The notes under the pieces: model-generated
Told to the model about the DNA's origin: nothing
The model's input: the letters and a program-made list of their open reading frames with translations, nothing else
The model's database searches: none
Position numbers and translations under genes: made by a program
Shown here: positions 31,309 to 41,924 of the stretch, piece after piece
Numbering within the stretch: position 1 is the stretch's first letter
How the letters are laid out: each line of letters begins with the position of its first letter
NCBI RefSeq assembly: GCF_000003605.2
Contig: NW_003131863.1
Span: forward strand, 313,234 to 355,157
DNA length: 41,924 nucleotides
Reading direction: 5' to 3'
Origin: Saccoglossus kowalevskii
Lineage: Eukaryota > Hemichordata > Enteropneusta > Harrimaniidae

Positions 31309-31617
31309 TTAAAGGGCGGTAGTCGTCGCGCCACGCATGCGCGAGATATATGGGTCTCAAATAAACAAAGATGGCGACTTTGACTGTTGCGCAGATCAAC
31401 GAAGTACAAACTGAGACGTTACCAAGTTTTAATTATTTATTTTATGAGGTGTTTAGAAGGTATATAAGGAGCCATGAGCGGTATTTAGGGCTAGTCGCGC
31501 CCAGGTCAAACCTCATACTTGCGATTCCCATTAGAAGAGCGCATTGGAGTATTGGAAAAACAATGTTTATCAACACAAATGTCGCACATGCGCAGCGCGA
31601 CGATTACCGCCCTTTAA
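31309..31617 (+). mobile_element. TTAA-type MITE, second family, 309 bp
   Basis: TTAA flanks (31309-31312 and 31614-31617) and about 35-bp inverted ends starting AGGGCGGTAGTCGTCGCGC. Inside, an ATG at 31371 (aaagATGGCG) opens MATLTVAQINEVQTETLPSF, 91 codons that run out through the right end. It may be a remnant of an autonomous parent's first exon or a chance frame. Confidence 0.8.
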
Positions 31618-33442
31618 TATTTAAATTAAATTCACCCTTCCTTTAAATTGCGCCCTTTAGTGTCAGAGCGCTTTTGCGACATCAAATTAAGTACTGTGTC
31701 GAAGGCGAAGACGTTCAAATCTACTGTTTGGTTGTGTAGTCATTCGTTGTCAACATTCTAGCAAAATCTCCCAGAAACGTCATTGATGGACGATTACAGA
31801 TCATCTGTCAGAATCAGCCTGTACACTAGATCTAGCTAATAATTGGGCCACTGTTCTGGTTTGGACCACATTTGACAAATAATTTCGAACGTTTTATGAT
31901 ATATAGTTTCATTAAAACGTGTACATAAAAGCGTGTCTCATATATCAACAGTGCAATAACCCGGGGAGTGTGGATACTAACACACAGATAATTAATTGTT
32001 TTACTCAATTTACAAGTTTTTGCTTATTTATATAATTAATTATCTTTCAGGCAGTGCAATATGTTATGCTTTGTAATTTACGGAGAGTCAAACAATTTAA
32101 ACAGCGAGGTTATCACGTAATATAATACTACCGAGTATTTTATCAGGTTCAACGGTTGTACAGTGGGAGTAAACTTAACTAATAGAACAGCTGATAAAGA
32201 AAGGTCGGTTTATAATGAGTAAGTATCTATCGTGAAAGCAAAACATTGGATTGTGTTGCCATCATCTTGAGGCGTTGATACTTGGACCCGAACTACATCA
32301 TCATTTTACCCGGTTTGATTTGTTGACGCAAGTATCGCCGCACTGAGCACTGGGGAATTCAGTGCCATCTCGCTGACATCAGGAGGTCGACATCATACTA
32401 TCGCCAGATGATGTTATTGAGGATAACATTACTATGCTGTGATTTAAACAAGGTTGATTTATAATCACTTGTCGTGATCGAAGATCTGAGGTTAGTAAGT
32501 TTACCCATCCGTCTCGACTACTCCCCCTTGATTGTCCCCGCCATCTCTACTGGTCAGCGTTGGGTGGATCGGCGTTGATTCCATCGAACAATATCTGTGT
32601 AAGGGGTCACCCATTTCAAAACGGGGGGGGGGAGATTAAAATCTAATTTCTCATGGGAACTATAGCAAAAAAAAAAAAACATAATGGAAAAAAGAGAAAA
32701 AAATTGTCTTTACGCTGATGTGAATCTTGTCTTTGAAATCAGTGCTAAAAAATTTTATTTACATATTGGTAATTGCTTCCAAATTGTATTGTGAAAAAGG
32801 CCATCGTCAATATTCAGAAATTACTGGGAAATTGCTTCAGTGAAACACAGCATTCTGATTGGTTAATAACAGACTTGACCTTTAAGGTCGCAGGGTGATA
32901 ATAACAAATCTCTTGACTTCAATTGTTATCCCACAGACCCTAATAATTTTACACTATTCTGATGGTATGTAAATAATATTGTAATAAAATGTGCATATTT
33001 TTCGTAATCATTTCTGTTTTGTCATAGTAAAAATCAGTTCACAATTTTATTTCCCCCCCTCAAAAAATATACTATTCCCTCTAATCGGGCACATGGTGAT
33101 GAAAATGGTCATTTGGTCAATTTTTTGAGGGGGTGTTTGACTAAACAACTATCCCTTAAAACACATTAATTTTGTTAGTACCGGTACTCTGAGTCCTAAG
33201 TTCGACGAAATTCCTCATAAGCACAATTATTATATAAAAGTTGAGATAACATGTACATTACGAAAGAAGTACCAGTATAGATACACTAAAACTTTGAAAA
33301 TGATACACTTTATAGTACATGGCCGTGTCTGTTGTTTCAGAAGTTATGCAAAGTGAGAAAACTCATTCATTATAACGCATCTCTAAAATAGATTTCAATG
33401 GTAAAGTAATTGCTTTCAGACAATAGACATATTACATTAAAA
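31618..33442. other. Gene-free stretch
   Basis: Poly-G near 32625 and poly-A near 32667. No exon or RNA gene could be supported. Confidence 0.45.
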
Positions 33443-33595
33443 TTAAAGGGTGGTAGTTGTTGCGATGTGCATGTGTGTTGATAAACATTGATTCTCCCAC
33501 AATCCAATGTGTTCTTCTAATTGAAATCACAAGCATGAGGTTTGACCCGGGCGCGACTTGCACTAATTACCGCCGGTGACTCCTTCGGCCTAGCG
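33443..33595 (-). mobile_element. Truncated copy of the 309-bp TTAA MITE
   Basis: Begins TTAAAGGGTGGTAGTTGTTG and continues GATAAACATTGATTCTCCCA, CATGAGGTTTGACCCGGGCG. These match the right half of 31309-31617 in opposite orientation. The other end is missing. Confidence 0.7.
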
Positions 33596-33737
33596 TGGTG
33601 CGACGGCTATCGCCCTTCGAGGCATTTTATTCTTATCTGACGCCTAAATTAGAGATTTTATGAAAGTTTAACTCTGAATGTGTGTAGCGCCCTCTTGAGC
33701 TCCACTTAGCTCGCGCCTGTACTCTCATGCGTCAGTT

Positions 33738-33781
33738 CTATTTTTAGTAAGTTGATAAACTATTTTTAGTAAGTTGATGAA
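33738..33781. repeat. 22-bp tandem duplication
   Basis: CTATTTTTAGTAAGTTGATA and CTATTTTTAGTAAGTTGATG follow one another directly. The left part overlaps the sequence shared with 23811-23829. Confidence 0.8.
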
Positions 33782-33898
33782 CTGCTTACCTGCACTCACT
33801 CGCTATGACTTACCACACACACTGCTGAGACAGACATTAACGAAATCTAATACCCAATAAATATAAAACTTAATTTGTTGTTGAGTGTTCTCACGGTC

Positions 33899-34063
33899 GT
33901 TTACTGTGACTGTATGGAAAAATGGAACAGAATTATTGCAGTATTGATATAGCTATATTGCTCACAATGTAGCCATTATTTTCTTACCGTTTTGCATAAT
34001 ATAGCAAAACATTTCCCATACTGCAATATTGCCAATCCATTTTTTCTTGCAGTGACAGTAAAC
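33899..34063. mobile_element. Palindromic MITE, 165 bp
   Basis: GTTTACTGTGACTG at the left and CAGTGACAGTAAAC at the right are inverted. The match continues inward through ATTATTGCAGTATTG and CATACTGCAATATTG for about 50 bp. No clear target duplication. Confidence 0.65.
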
Positions 34064-34124
34064 TCTCTTCATTTTTCACTAATAACTTTTTAACCTGTTA
34101 CAAGATATTATACTTTATGAATAA

Positions 34125-34875
34125 TTACTGAGATATGCAAAATGATTGGCTGCGAGCAATGACCTTTAACCTTTAGAAGTTCTGCATGAATAGATACTGA
34201 GATCTGCTACATGATTGGTTGTCAAGCTGAACAATGACCCTTTACCCTTTTTGTATGAATTTTTAGAGTTCTACAAAATGGTTAGCTGTCAAGCTGCGAG
34301 CAATAACCCTTGACCTTTTAAAGTTCTGCATGAATAGTTACTGAGATCTGCTATATGATTGGTTGTCAAGCTGAGCAATGACCCTTGACCTATAAAAGTT
34401 CTGCATGAATAGTTACTGAGATCTGCTATATGATTGGTTGTCAAGCTGAGCAATGACCTTTGACCTTTTTTGTATGGATATTTACTTAAATCTGACTTGA
34501 TCTTTAAAAGTTAAGTATGAATAAATACTGAGAACTGCAAAATTGTTTGTCATACTCTGAGCAATGAGCTTATCCTTTAAATGTTCTGCATGAATAATTA
34601 CTGTGATCAGCAAACTGATTGGTTGTCAAGCTCTAAACAATGACACTTGACCTTTAAAAGTACTATATGAATAATTACTTATACTACGTAAGATATACTA
34701 CATGATTGGTTGTCAAGCTGAACAATGACCCTTGACATTTTTTGTATGAATATTTACTGAGTTCTACAAAATGGTCAGCTGTCAAGCTCTAAATAATGAC
34801 ACCCGACCTTTAAAAGTACTAGTACTATATGAATAATTACTGAGATATACTACATGATTGGTTGTCAAGTTCTGA
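34125..34875. repeat. 75-bp satellite array with DR1-like sites
   Basis: About nine diverged units, the best two exactly 75 bp apart (TTCTGCATGAATAGTTACTG at 34324 and 34399). Each unit contains TGATTGGTTGTCAAGCTGA and a TGACCYTTGACCTTT-type element. The inverse of TGACCTTTGACCT (near 34456) is the perfect DR1 nuclear-receptor site AGGTCAAAGGTCA. Confidence 0.85.
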
Positions 34876-35003
34876 GAATTTTATACATTTTCAATGTTTT
34901 GTTCATTAAGGATTAATCATATACTTGCATGCATAATTAAAATAATACAATTACTGAATAATTATGATTAGTTAATCAGATGACATAATGCCTAGTGACA
35001 TCA

Positions 35004-35142
35004 TTAAAGTGTGGGAGTCGTCACCTGCGTATGTTTACAAAGAAGCGTCTACCCATGAGGCTTTGCGTTTTTAGCGTGTGTTGTTATCGTCACTTGGGAC
35101 TCAATTCCCGCGTGTGCGCAGGTGATGACCCTCCCGCTTTAA
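35004..35142 (-). mobile_element. TTAA-type MITE (GTCGTCACC family), 139 bp
   Basis: TTAA at 35004-35007 and 35139-35142. Termini AGTGTGGGAGTCGTCACC and GGTGATGACCCTCCCGCT are inverted, and the interior matches 24224-24376. It is the cleanest copy apart from 30906. Confidence 0.8.
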
Positions 35143-35255
35143 TATGACTAATTTTGACAATACATTGTAGATGTACCTGCCATCTCTATTAGAGATTACA
35201 TTACTATTAGCGTAAATAAGATATCATATTAAACTATAAACACATCTCTGTCCAG

Positions 35256-35453
35256 GGATTGCATGTAACAAGTGAAGGGGAACTGATAATATATTCAGAA
35301 ATATTAGATAAAAGTGGTCCCCCTATAATAATGGGGAAAGCAGAATATAACAAAATCACTGACTCTGTCATTTACTTAATAGGGTATGAAAGATTGATCA
35401 TCACTATGCCTGAGTCAACATTTGGTTGTGGGTCCTGCGTAAACAACAATTAA
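35256..35453 (+). CDS. Orphan terminal exon, unknown protein
   Basis: A good acceptor (cacatctctgtccag) is followed in phase 0 by 65 codons and a TAA at 35451: GLHVTSEGELIIYSEILDKS, then PPIIMGKAEYNKITDSVIYL, ending TFGCGSCVNNN. Composition is protein-like, with alternating hydrophobic residues suggesting beta strands and balanced charge, unlike neighbouring AT-rich frames. No family was recognised and no upstream exon was found; the 34.1-35.1 kb region before it is satellite and MITE. A LINE fragment begins two bases after the stop, on the other strand, so this could also be part of an unrecognised element. Confidence 0.35.
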   Translation, partial: GLHVTSEGELIIYSEILDKSGPPIIMGKAEYNKITDSVIYLIGYERLIITMPESTFGCGSCVNNN

Positions 35454-35454
35454 T

Positions 35455-35975
35455 AATAACTTTATTACTCTACTAAAAACCTTCAGAAGGTTTTTGTATG
35501 GTAAGGAACATAAATACAAAGAAATACAAAAAACGTACAATACAAAAGAGATAAAAATAAAATGTTAGTAAAATATAAGAAAAAATAGATTAATTACTTT
35601 CTGTGGTTTTAAAATTGTGCTCTTCAAATATTTTGCTAAGGCTATATTATTTTCCATAATCTTTTTAAATATGAAATTCACATCCATTGTGTAAATATTT
35701 ATTGCACACTCATCAAACATTGTTTTTTTCTTTGTTCTATATAGCCAGTACAAAATAGCAGGAAATGTTTTTCATCTCCTAATGCTTTAGTGTTACATTT
35801 ATTACAGTGTCTATTTTCTAATTCTGTTTTGGGCTTTGTTCTTCTACCTAATTCTATTTCTAAGTTGTGGTCACTCAGACAGAATTTTGAAAGCATTTTC
35901 CTGAGGCTGAAATTTGAGATGTTTTGCAAATTATTTTCCATATTAATACAAATTATATCTGTACTAAATTTTCAA
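35455..35975 (-). mobile_element. 3' end of a non-LTR retrotransposon (LINE)
   Basis: Minus strand encodes MENNLQNISNFSLRKMLSKF, SDHNLEIELGRR, then NRHCNKCNTKALGDEKHFLL and FCTGYIEQRKK. HCxxC..DEKHFLLxC..Y is the cysteine-histidine module after the reverse transcriptase in CR1/L2/Jockey-like LINEs. After a frameshift the tail continues with IFKKIMENNIALAKYLKS. The 3' UTR contains the hairpin AAAAACCTTC-T-GAAGGTTTTT and ends in AATAAAGTTATTATT. The reverse transcriptase domain itself is absent, so this is a dead, 5'-truncated copy. Confidence 0.75.
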
Positions 35976-38900
35976 GTTTTCACATCAAACAAATTTCTGA
36001 TTTGATAAGTTGACATTTACAAGGTCAAAATCAATTTCATGACTTCATGGTTGCTCGCAAGGGTATATTCTGTTCGTGGCAGTGTTTTGCTGTATAGGCA
36101 TTTCTTGCATCACTCGCAGCAGTTATTTTCATACTGAAACAGAGCACATATGTCTGTAATGTGTTTTATTACTAAATTTATCCCACAGTTGAAAACATAC
36201 ACTCACTGTGAATTGTCTATGACCCATACTCGTCTACTTTTATATTGAATGGCTTCTTCAGGTTTTATTTCATCTCTTGTGTCTTTCAGGGCAAGTTTAT
36301 GTATCAGACTAAAAACAAAGTAATGTTTCTGGCAAATTTGTTGTCTAAAATCAATGCATACAAGGCACGGTTTTGTTTTTATGTTAAAATTGTTATTAAA
36401 CTTATGATTTTCCATGAAAAACTTTTTCTTGCATTTATTCTAAAATAAAAAAAAATAAAAATAAAAAATACGGTGTGTGTATGTTTGTAATCAAGCGGTG
36501 ATCAGAAACATGAACATTTTTTTTTTGGCCTAATTGGAAAATTTTAAAATTTTTGTGGATTTTTTTATTTTTATTTGGATTTTATGTTCGCTGAATTGGC
36601 AAATCTGAAAATAAAGTCCACTACTATGATATTTCATTGGTATATTTCCTGAAATATAAGGATGAGCAAAATACATGCAACTATGTGATATACAGTGAAG
36701 AAAGTAACTACATGTAAGGGAAGGCATAATACACACTACCAATTTTTTTTTAAGGTGCCCTTTGACCTTTAGTGACCTTTGACCTTTGGTGACATATTTC
36801 TTCCACTTGCTAAAATAAATAATTGTTACAGTAGTATTTTACATACTTAGATTTCATTTCCAATTTCTGGCGTAAATAGAATTTTTCACTTTCAGATTTT
36901 TTACTCTTTTTATTAGACCGGCCCAGCCATGGGAATTTTTTAATTCTTGCTTTAATCTGATGCAAAATTCATTGCTATTAATTATTCATGATATGCAATG
37001 ACATTATGGAACTCTGTTTTGGAGTTGACCACTTCAGGACAGTAGGTGTACACTTGTGCAAAAGATTCTATGCGTCTAGCCACATGTGCGTTATAGTTGC
37101 GTGGAACAGTTCGGACCAAAATCTGCTTTTCTTATTGGTTGGCAGTTTACAAGACATGCTACTCATTAGCATATTTATCACCACAAAAACATAGTGACAA
37201 CTATATAGCAGAACAGACCAGTCGTGGAAATTGTGTGTCTATAAACTTGTTATTATATCATATAAAAAAATTAAGGCCAGTCTATATGTATATTTTTTAT
37301 TTTAATATTTCTGAAGACTCAGAAAAAATCAAAAATCAAAATCAAAATGGACTTGAATTCATAGATTGATTTTAACAGGATAATATAATTATGACGCAAA
37401 TTTAAGGCAGCTGGGAACTAAATACATGAACATAGAGGGCGCTATGTCATCAACTATATTATGTGATTTGAAAGACCACCAATGGACATGACAGTCACTC
37501 AGGCGTTTAATTTTTCATAATAATGAAACTGAAACACCGAAAGCATCTGTGAAATGCTGCTGGCATTTTGGTGATGACTGCAAATTAAGGGACTGTTATA
37601 TATCTCTGCCAATCACACGGCATATTGTAAAGAAAATCTCCAGTAACGCAACATCTATTATTGACAGGCCAGTGATGCCGTAAATTCATTAATCAATCGA
37701 CAAAATAAATTTTGTGTTTTGTACAAAATCGACTAAAAAGAATTCCTACATTTAAACATGACACAAAATTCTGTGCCGACTACCAGTACGTAGTTAGATA
37801 ACAATTCACCATACCATTCTTGAGTGTACTCAGAATGTCTGAATTCCAGGCTATCAAATTTAATGTAAAAAGCAATAAAAGTAACATACATGTATTTTAT
37901 GTGGCTGCATATGTAGGCAACATGGGGCGCATAAAAATCATGATGCGGTTCAACGAATGTATATTTTTAAGTAACGCAATAAATTCTCAACACGTAGGAG
38001 AACTCAGGAAACCTATTAAAGTAGGAAGCAATAAACATTGAAAAATAATATTAAATTTCTGAGAAAAAATTAGAGTGAAAAATGGTTCCATTTATTTTGA
38101 TCACTGCAAATAAAAAAAAAAAAAAGCAATGAAAAATAAGCGCTGTAATTGGGATAAATAGCTATAAATAGATTATGATCTCATAGTTCTAAATATAGAT
38201 TTAATAGTAATTCAAATAAGATCAAAATCAATATTATATTACCGTACTTGTAAACATTAAAACATTAAAAAGGTCGACTTTACCCTGGGTAAGTGTGCCA
38301 CAGAATCAACGACAAGGCTAGATCCACTGGCCGAGATTCATGCATTTACAAATGTATGTGACTTTGTGGGAACCTTGGTTGCGGTCTACAGATGCTTGTA
38401 TTTGACCGTGGTTGCGGTCTACAGATGCCTGTATTCAACCGGGCCTGCTTGACGCCAGAATATCGCTGTAAATTGCCATAATGCTATTACGATAGCAAGA
38501 TGGCTACACGGACATGTCATGTAGTCCCAAACATGAATATGCTTTCAGTGGCAAAATGCACTATGTGACAGCACTGGCAAATTGCACATTACAAAAATAA
38601 AGCAAATTGCATTATAAAAAAAAGGTCAGGAAAGGGCAGTGACTTATCGCTGAACACAAAAATATTATTTAAAGAAAAAAGATGGATTGCAGGAATACAT
38701 GCAGTGTTGTTGCGGTTTTTGATCCAAAATTTTAATGTACTATTTTCAGCATTTTATTGATTGAACACAAAATAAAATGATATCTCGGCCGGTTTGTCTA
38801 TAGTGATTATGCCCCCCATTCTGCTGTGAACAATTAATTCTAAAGCGAAAAAAATGTTACGAGGATCAAGAAATTTAATTAAATGAAAATGGATTCAGGT

Positions 38901-39757
38901 CAGACAGTGGACATTTTTGAGAACCATTTGCTGAATTTGATATTTGATATGTAAGTATATCGATGTCTTAATTTTGTCTCAATCTCTTCAATTTTCTAAA
39001 TTTAGAGAATATTATTGGTAATTTTTTTTTTATTTCTTCTAAAAAAATACCTGCCAAATTGCTTTAAAAATTTATATTTTATATTCATGTACCTATGACA
39101 ATATCATCAATATAGGTTATCGTTAATTAAATTTTTCGTTAATAATGAGCAGGAGCATATTTTTAATAGAATTTGTTAAACATGTTGGAAGTTGATTCTG
39201 TGATGCCGAAATTAATTCTTTAAAAGATACTAAGCGTACTACAATGTACTACTATAACTACCTATATACATCATCTAAAAGCTTAGCTTTGGACAAATAC
39301 AGTACGTGCATATGCCACTCTAATTCCCTGACGAACAATTCCGCTATTGTGCTTTTTTGGCTAATCCAACTATTAAAAACACTGTTTTTCCGTATCTAGC
39401 TACGACGTACAAACAACTATGGACATGTGATTTCTGATCAGTTTGACAGTATAGCACAATCGGTTATTATTTGTTTGTTGACTACCAATACTTACATATA
39501 TATAGCTGTGGAGAGATTTTGACTGAAATATAATGAATAAAACAAAATATTGGCACTACGTTGTGTATATTTGCTAAATATTTACAAACATCAAATTTGA
39601 GTATCAATTAAACTTCCAAGTTATATGTATTTTATCTAATACCTTTATCACCACAGATGAAGGAAAAATGTCTGTTGTTGTTGTTGTCACTGAATTTTAT
39701 TTGCATATTCGATTGTACCAGTCAAGCATAATTAATTCTCAGCAGCAATCTAGCAGC
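35976..39757. other. Gene-free stretch with minor repeats
   Basis: A TGACCTTTGACCTTTGGTGA stretch near 36774 contains a perfect inverse DR1. A 33-bp tandem duplication with GGTTGCGGTCTACAGATGC lies at 38375-38440. Frames at 36203-36415 (minus) and 37820-38041 (plus) lack recognisable motifs. Confidence 0.45.
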
Positions 39758-39940
39758 TACACTGTAACCTCAATATAATGAACACCGTTATAATGAATTT
39801 CCTGATATAATGAACACATAGCGTGTCTCCCGCTCACAACAAACCCAATGTATTATGTGCTTCATTATAGTGAACATTTCACTATAACAAACTAATTGTA
39901 TGTCCCCCCAAATAGTTTGTTATAACGAGGCTACAGTGCA
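39758..39940. mobile_element. Tigger/pogo-like MITE, about 180 bp
   Basis: After TA, CACTGTAACCTCAATATAAT is mirrored by TTATAACGAGGCTACAGTG at the right, and ATAATGAAC or TATAACAAAC repeats fill the arms. Such ends are typical of pogo/Tigger elements of the Tc1/mariner superfamily. The right-hand TA has become CA. Confidence 0.7.
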
Positions 39941-40373
39941 TTATTTAAGCAGTAATCCCCTGACGAAGGCGGGTATACCATGAGATATTGCAACATTACC
40001 CGACTTTGGGGTGGGGTTGGGTCAAGGGTTTGTGTGTTACATTGCTATTATATTATACCAGTATATTGACAATTCGATAAAACTAGTAAAAAATATTTGC
40101 ATCTACTATAAGATCATGATTATGGCCCTTGAACATGAATATTTATAAAAACAGTATGCATAGTTGTACACTGAATGCACATAAAAAAACACAGTTCAAA
40201 TTAAATCCAAACTTCTGTTATTCCGCGTGAATAGAACAGCATAAACACAAAAATTAGCACAACAAAAGATGACCTTTTACTGACAACGTCAGCGGAGGTT
40301 GATGTGCGGCGTACTGTGTGAGTGCATACTTTGAGGTATAATCGTAATAACCTTATTATTATACATCTTTTCC

Positions 40374-40503
40374 TTTCAAGGATACACCATGGTAATGCCG
40401 AAATCCAAAATGTTCAGAAGAGAATTAGCGAACTTCTTTGTGTGGAGTCTGGTCAAACCCTGGTGGCAGTCGTGTTTGTTTTTATTATTAGAGGACGCTT
40501 AAG
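40374..40503 (+). CDS. Weak exon candidate
   Basis: A pyrimidine-rich acceptor (cttttcctttcaag) precedes ATG at 40389 in a strong context (acaccATGG). Its frame, MVMPKSKMFRRELANFF then KPWWQSCLFLLLEDA, stops after 38 codons. A second frame through the same sequence is also open. No family was recognised. Confidence 0.15.
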
Positions 40504-40713
40504 CGCATAATCATTCCATATTTGGAATTCGCATTTCCTAATATGGTAGGATAAAAATACCCCGTAAAATACTGCAAAATTACGGCACACTGTAACCTAG
40601 GGCATTACGGTGACAGATGTATAATAATATTTGTTATTTAATATCTACCTTCTCAAAGGGCAAGGTTGTAATAGTAGTGCTATGTTTTTATTAAAAAATG
40701 GCTATATTTAAAA

Positions 40714-40921
40714 TACTGTAAAATACTTTATTTTAGCTGGAATTCATTTTCGCTGAAAAGGCTTTTGGGTGTTTTGTATGAAATTTATTTTCACTGATTT
40801 TTGACGAGTTGAATGTAAAATATAGGAAAAAAAGTATATTTGCTGGATTTTATTTTACCTGAATCATTCATCCCTAAAGCAAAAATAAATTCTAAGTGAA
40901 AAAAAAAAGAATTTTACAGTA
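40714..40921. mobile_element. TA-flanked MITE, about 208 bp
   Basis: TACTGTAAAATACTTTATTT at the left and its diverged inverse ending ATTTTACAGTA at 40921 form TIRs of about 45 bp that include GGAATTCATTTTCGCT. TA target sites point to the Tc1/mariner superfamily. Confidence 0.7.
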
Positions 40922-41469
40922 AGTGTTTAAACAGTAAGTGTAAATACATGTGGAGCCTCAAATCCCCAAACAGCTGTCATATTTAAAAATTTTATAATCA
41001 ATGTCAAGCACTAATATATTCACATAAGAGCAGATTTAATGGTCACTCATCTATTCTATTTATATTTTTCTCAGATTTCTACTTCAGTTGCTTTGATAAA
41101 CAACATATGAAAAATCACATATTTTTTTTGATTTCTGATTTCCTTTCAAAGACATGCTTTCAATGTTTTAAATTTTAGATTTCTCCCTATGCAATGATGT
41201 TTCAAAGTAATGTAATATTGAAATGTAAAATCTTTGAATAAGACTAAAAAAAATTAATAAATAAAAATTGCAGATTTTAATTATGTAGTTTAGGGTGGAT
41301 GAGGTTAAGTATTAAAAAAATGTGAAAAATTTAAAATCACTACAAATTCTTATGTTTTACTGAGTGAACTGTTCTATCAAATAAATTACATAGAGCAAAT
41401 AAAAAGAGTGGGTACTCAAACTTGTTTTCATGCAAACACTGACTTTGAGATTTCCTTACAGCATAAAAC

Positions 41470-41755
41470 CGCGCAGCCAATCTGACTAAAATATGATGTA
41501 TTATACGGCGTGTATTTCATTTTTATATATTTATTTTACTTTTACTATTTTTTTTTAATTATTTTGTATTTTTTTTTGTTTTTTGTTACATACTTTAAAT
41601 TCGGTAGATTTTTTACTGCGCCACATACCTTGTTGGCGTTCGCAATTACCAAAACTTCAAAAAATAAATACTAGATCAAAATAAAATAAAATAAAATAAA
41701 TATACAAAAAAACAAAAACAAACTAGGACCATATTTTAGTCAGATTGCCCTACAG
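41470..41755. mobile_element. Inverted-repeat element about 285 bp
   Basis: CAATCTGACTAAAATATG (41478-41495) is exactly inverted at 41730-41747 (CATATTTTAGTCAGATTG). The interior is poly-T and (AAAAT)n-rich, including a run of TAAAA units at 41680-41700. No coding sequence. Confidence 0.65.
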
Positions 41756-41924
41756 TGTGAAACCATACTTTGGCACCCATTTTGGATTAGAAAAATGGTA
41801 AAAATGCATAATTCGGTGAAATAACAAAAAATTACAAAAAAGTTTCTAAGTCAAGATCATCCTGAAAGTTCCACCCAAGGGACTCCATTAAAATGGTCAT
41901 TATAGACAGGTGTACTTAGACTGG

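Noticed and set aside
34125-34875. Regular repeats considered as a CRISPR array
   Set aside because: Units are contiguous, diverged 75-bp satellite monomers without unique spacers, in an animal genome.

Overview
This is an AT-rich stretch of an animal nuclear genome. Genes are sparse, split by introns with GT..AG borders, and buried among short non-autonomous transposons, satellites and simple repeats. Two secretory-pathway gene families typical of Metazoa are clear: a Ly6/uPAR domain and a Golgi carbohydrate sulfotransferase. The repeat content suggests a marine invertebrate (lancelet, hemichordate or lophotrochozoan), but the sequence alone does not decide which. There is no bacterial operon, CRISPR array, rRNA or convincing tRNA.

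Layout. 1-0.45 kb: possible exon with one CxxC of a zinc-binding domain. 1.46-1.87 kb (minus): two exons of a Ly6/uPAR-type protein. 2-7 kb: mostly non-coding, with a dispersed inverted repeat and two tiny palindromic insertions. 7.0-7.83 kb (plus): candidate exons, one starting at an ATG and carrying a C2C2 (ZAD-like) motif behind an inverted CCAAT pair. 10.6-12.5 kb (minus): a two-exon secreted-protein gene with TATA box, signal peptide, about 15 heptads, a phase-1 intron and four DDGG cysteine repeats; it is broken by four in-frame stops and a frameshift. 14.9-16.05 kb: element with inverted ends and three tandem units of about 300 bp. 20.4-23.04 kb (minus): intact two-exon sulfotransferase gene of about 353 residues. 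23.4-27.0 kb: two inverted copies of a roughly 320-bp repeat flanking MITEs and palindromic insertions. 28.9-33.6 kb: more MITEs. 34.1-34.9 kb: 75-bp satellite with DR1-like sites. 35.26-35.45 kb (plus): orphan terminal exon. 35.45-36 kb (minus): 3' end of a LINE. 36-41.9 kb: non-coding, with Tigger-like and other TA-flanked MITEs.

The most unusual signals are (1) six very short palindromes of 17-33 bp, all starting CAYRG and ending CYRTG, five of them between 7-bp direct repeats, which look like miniature mobile insertions, and (2) the decayed heptad plus cysteine-repeat secreted protein, whose two exons join in matching phase. The genes do not appear to share a pathway; they are neighbours only.
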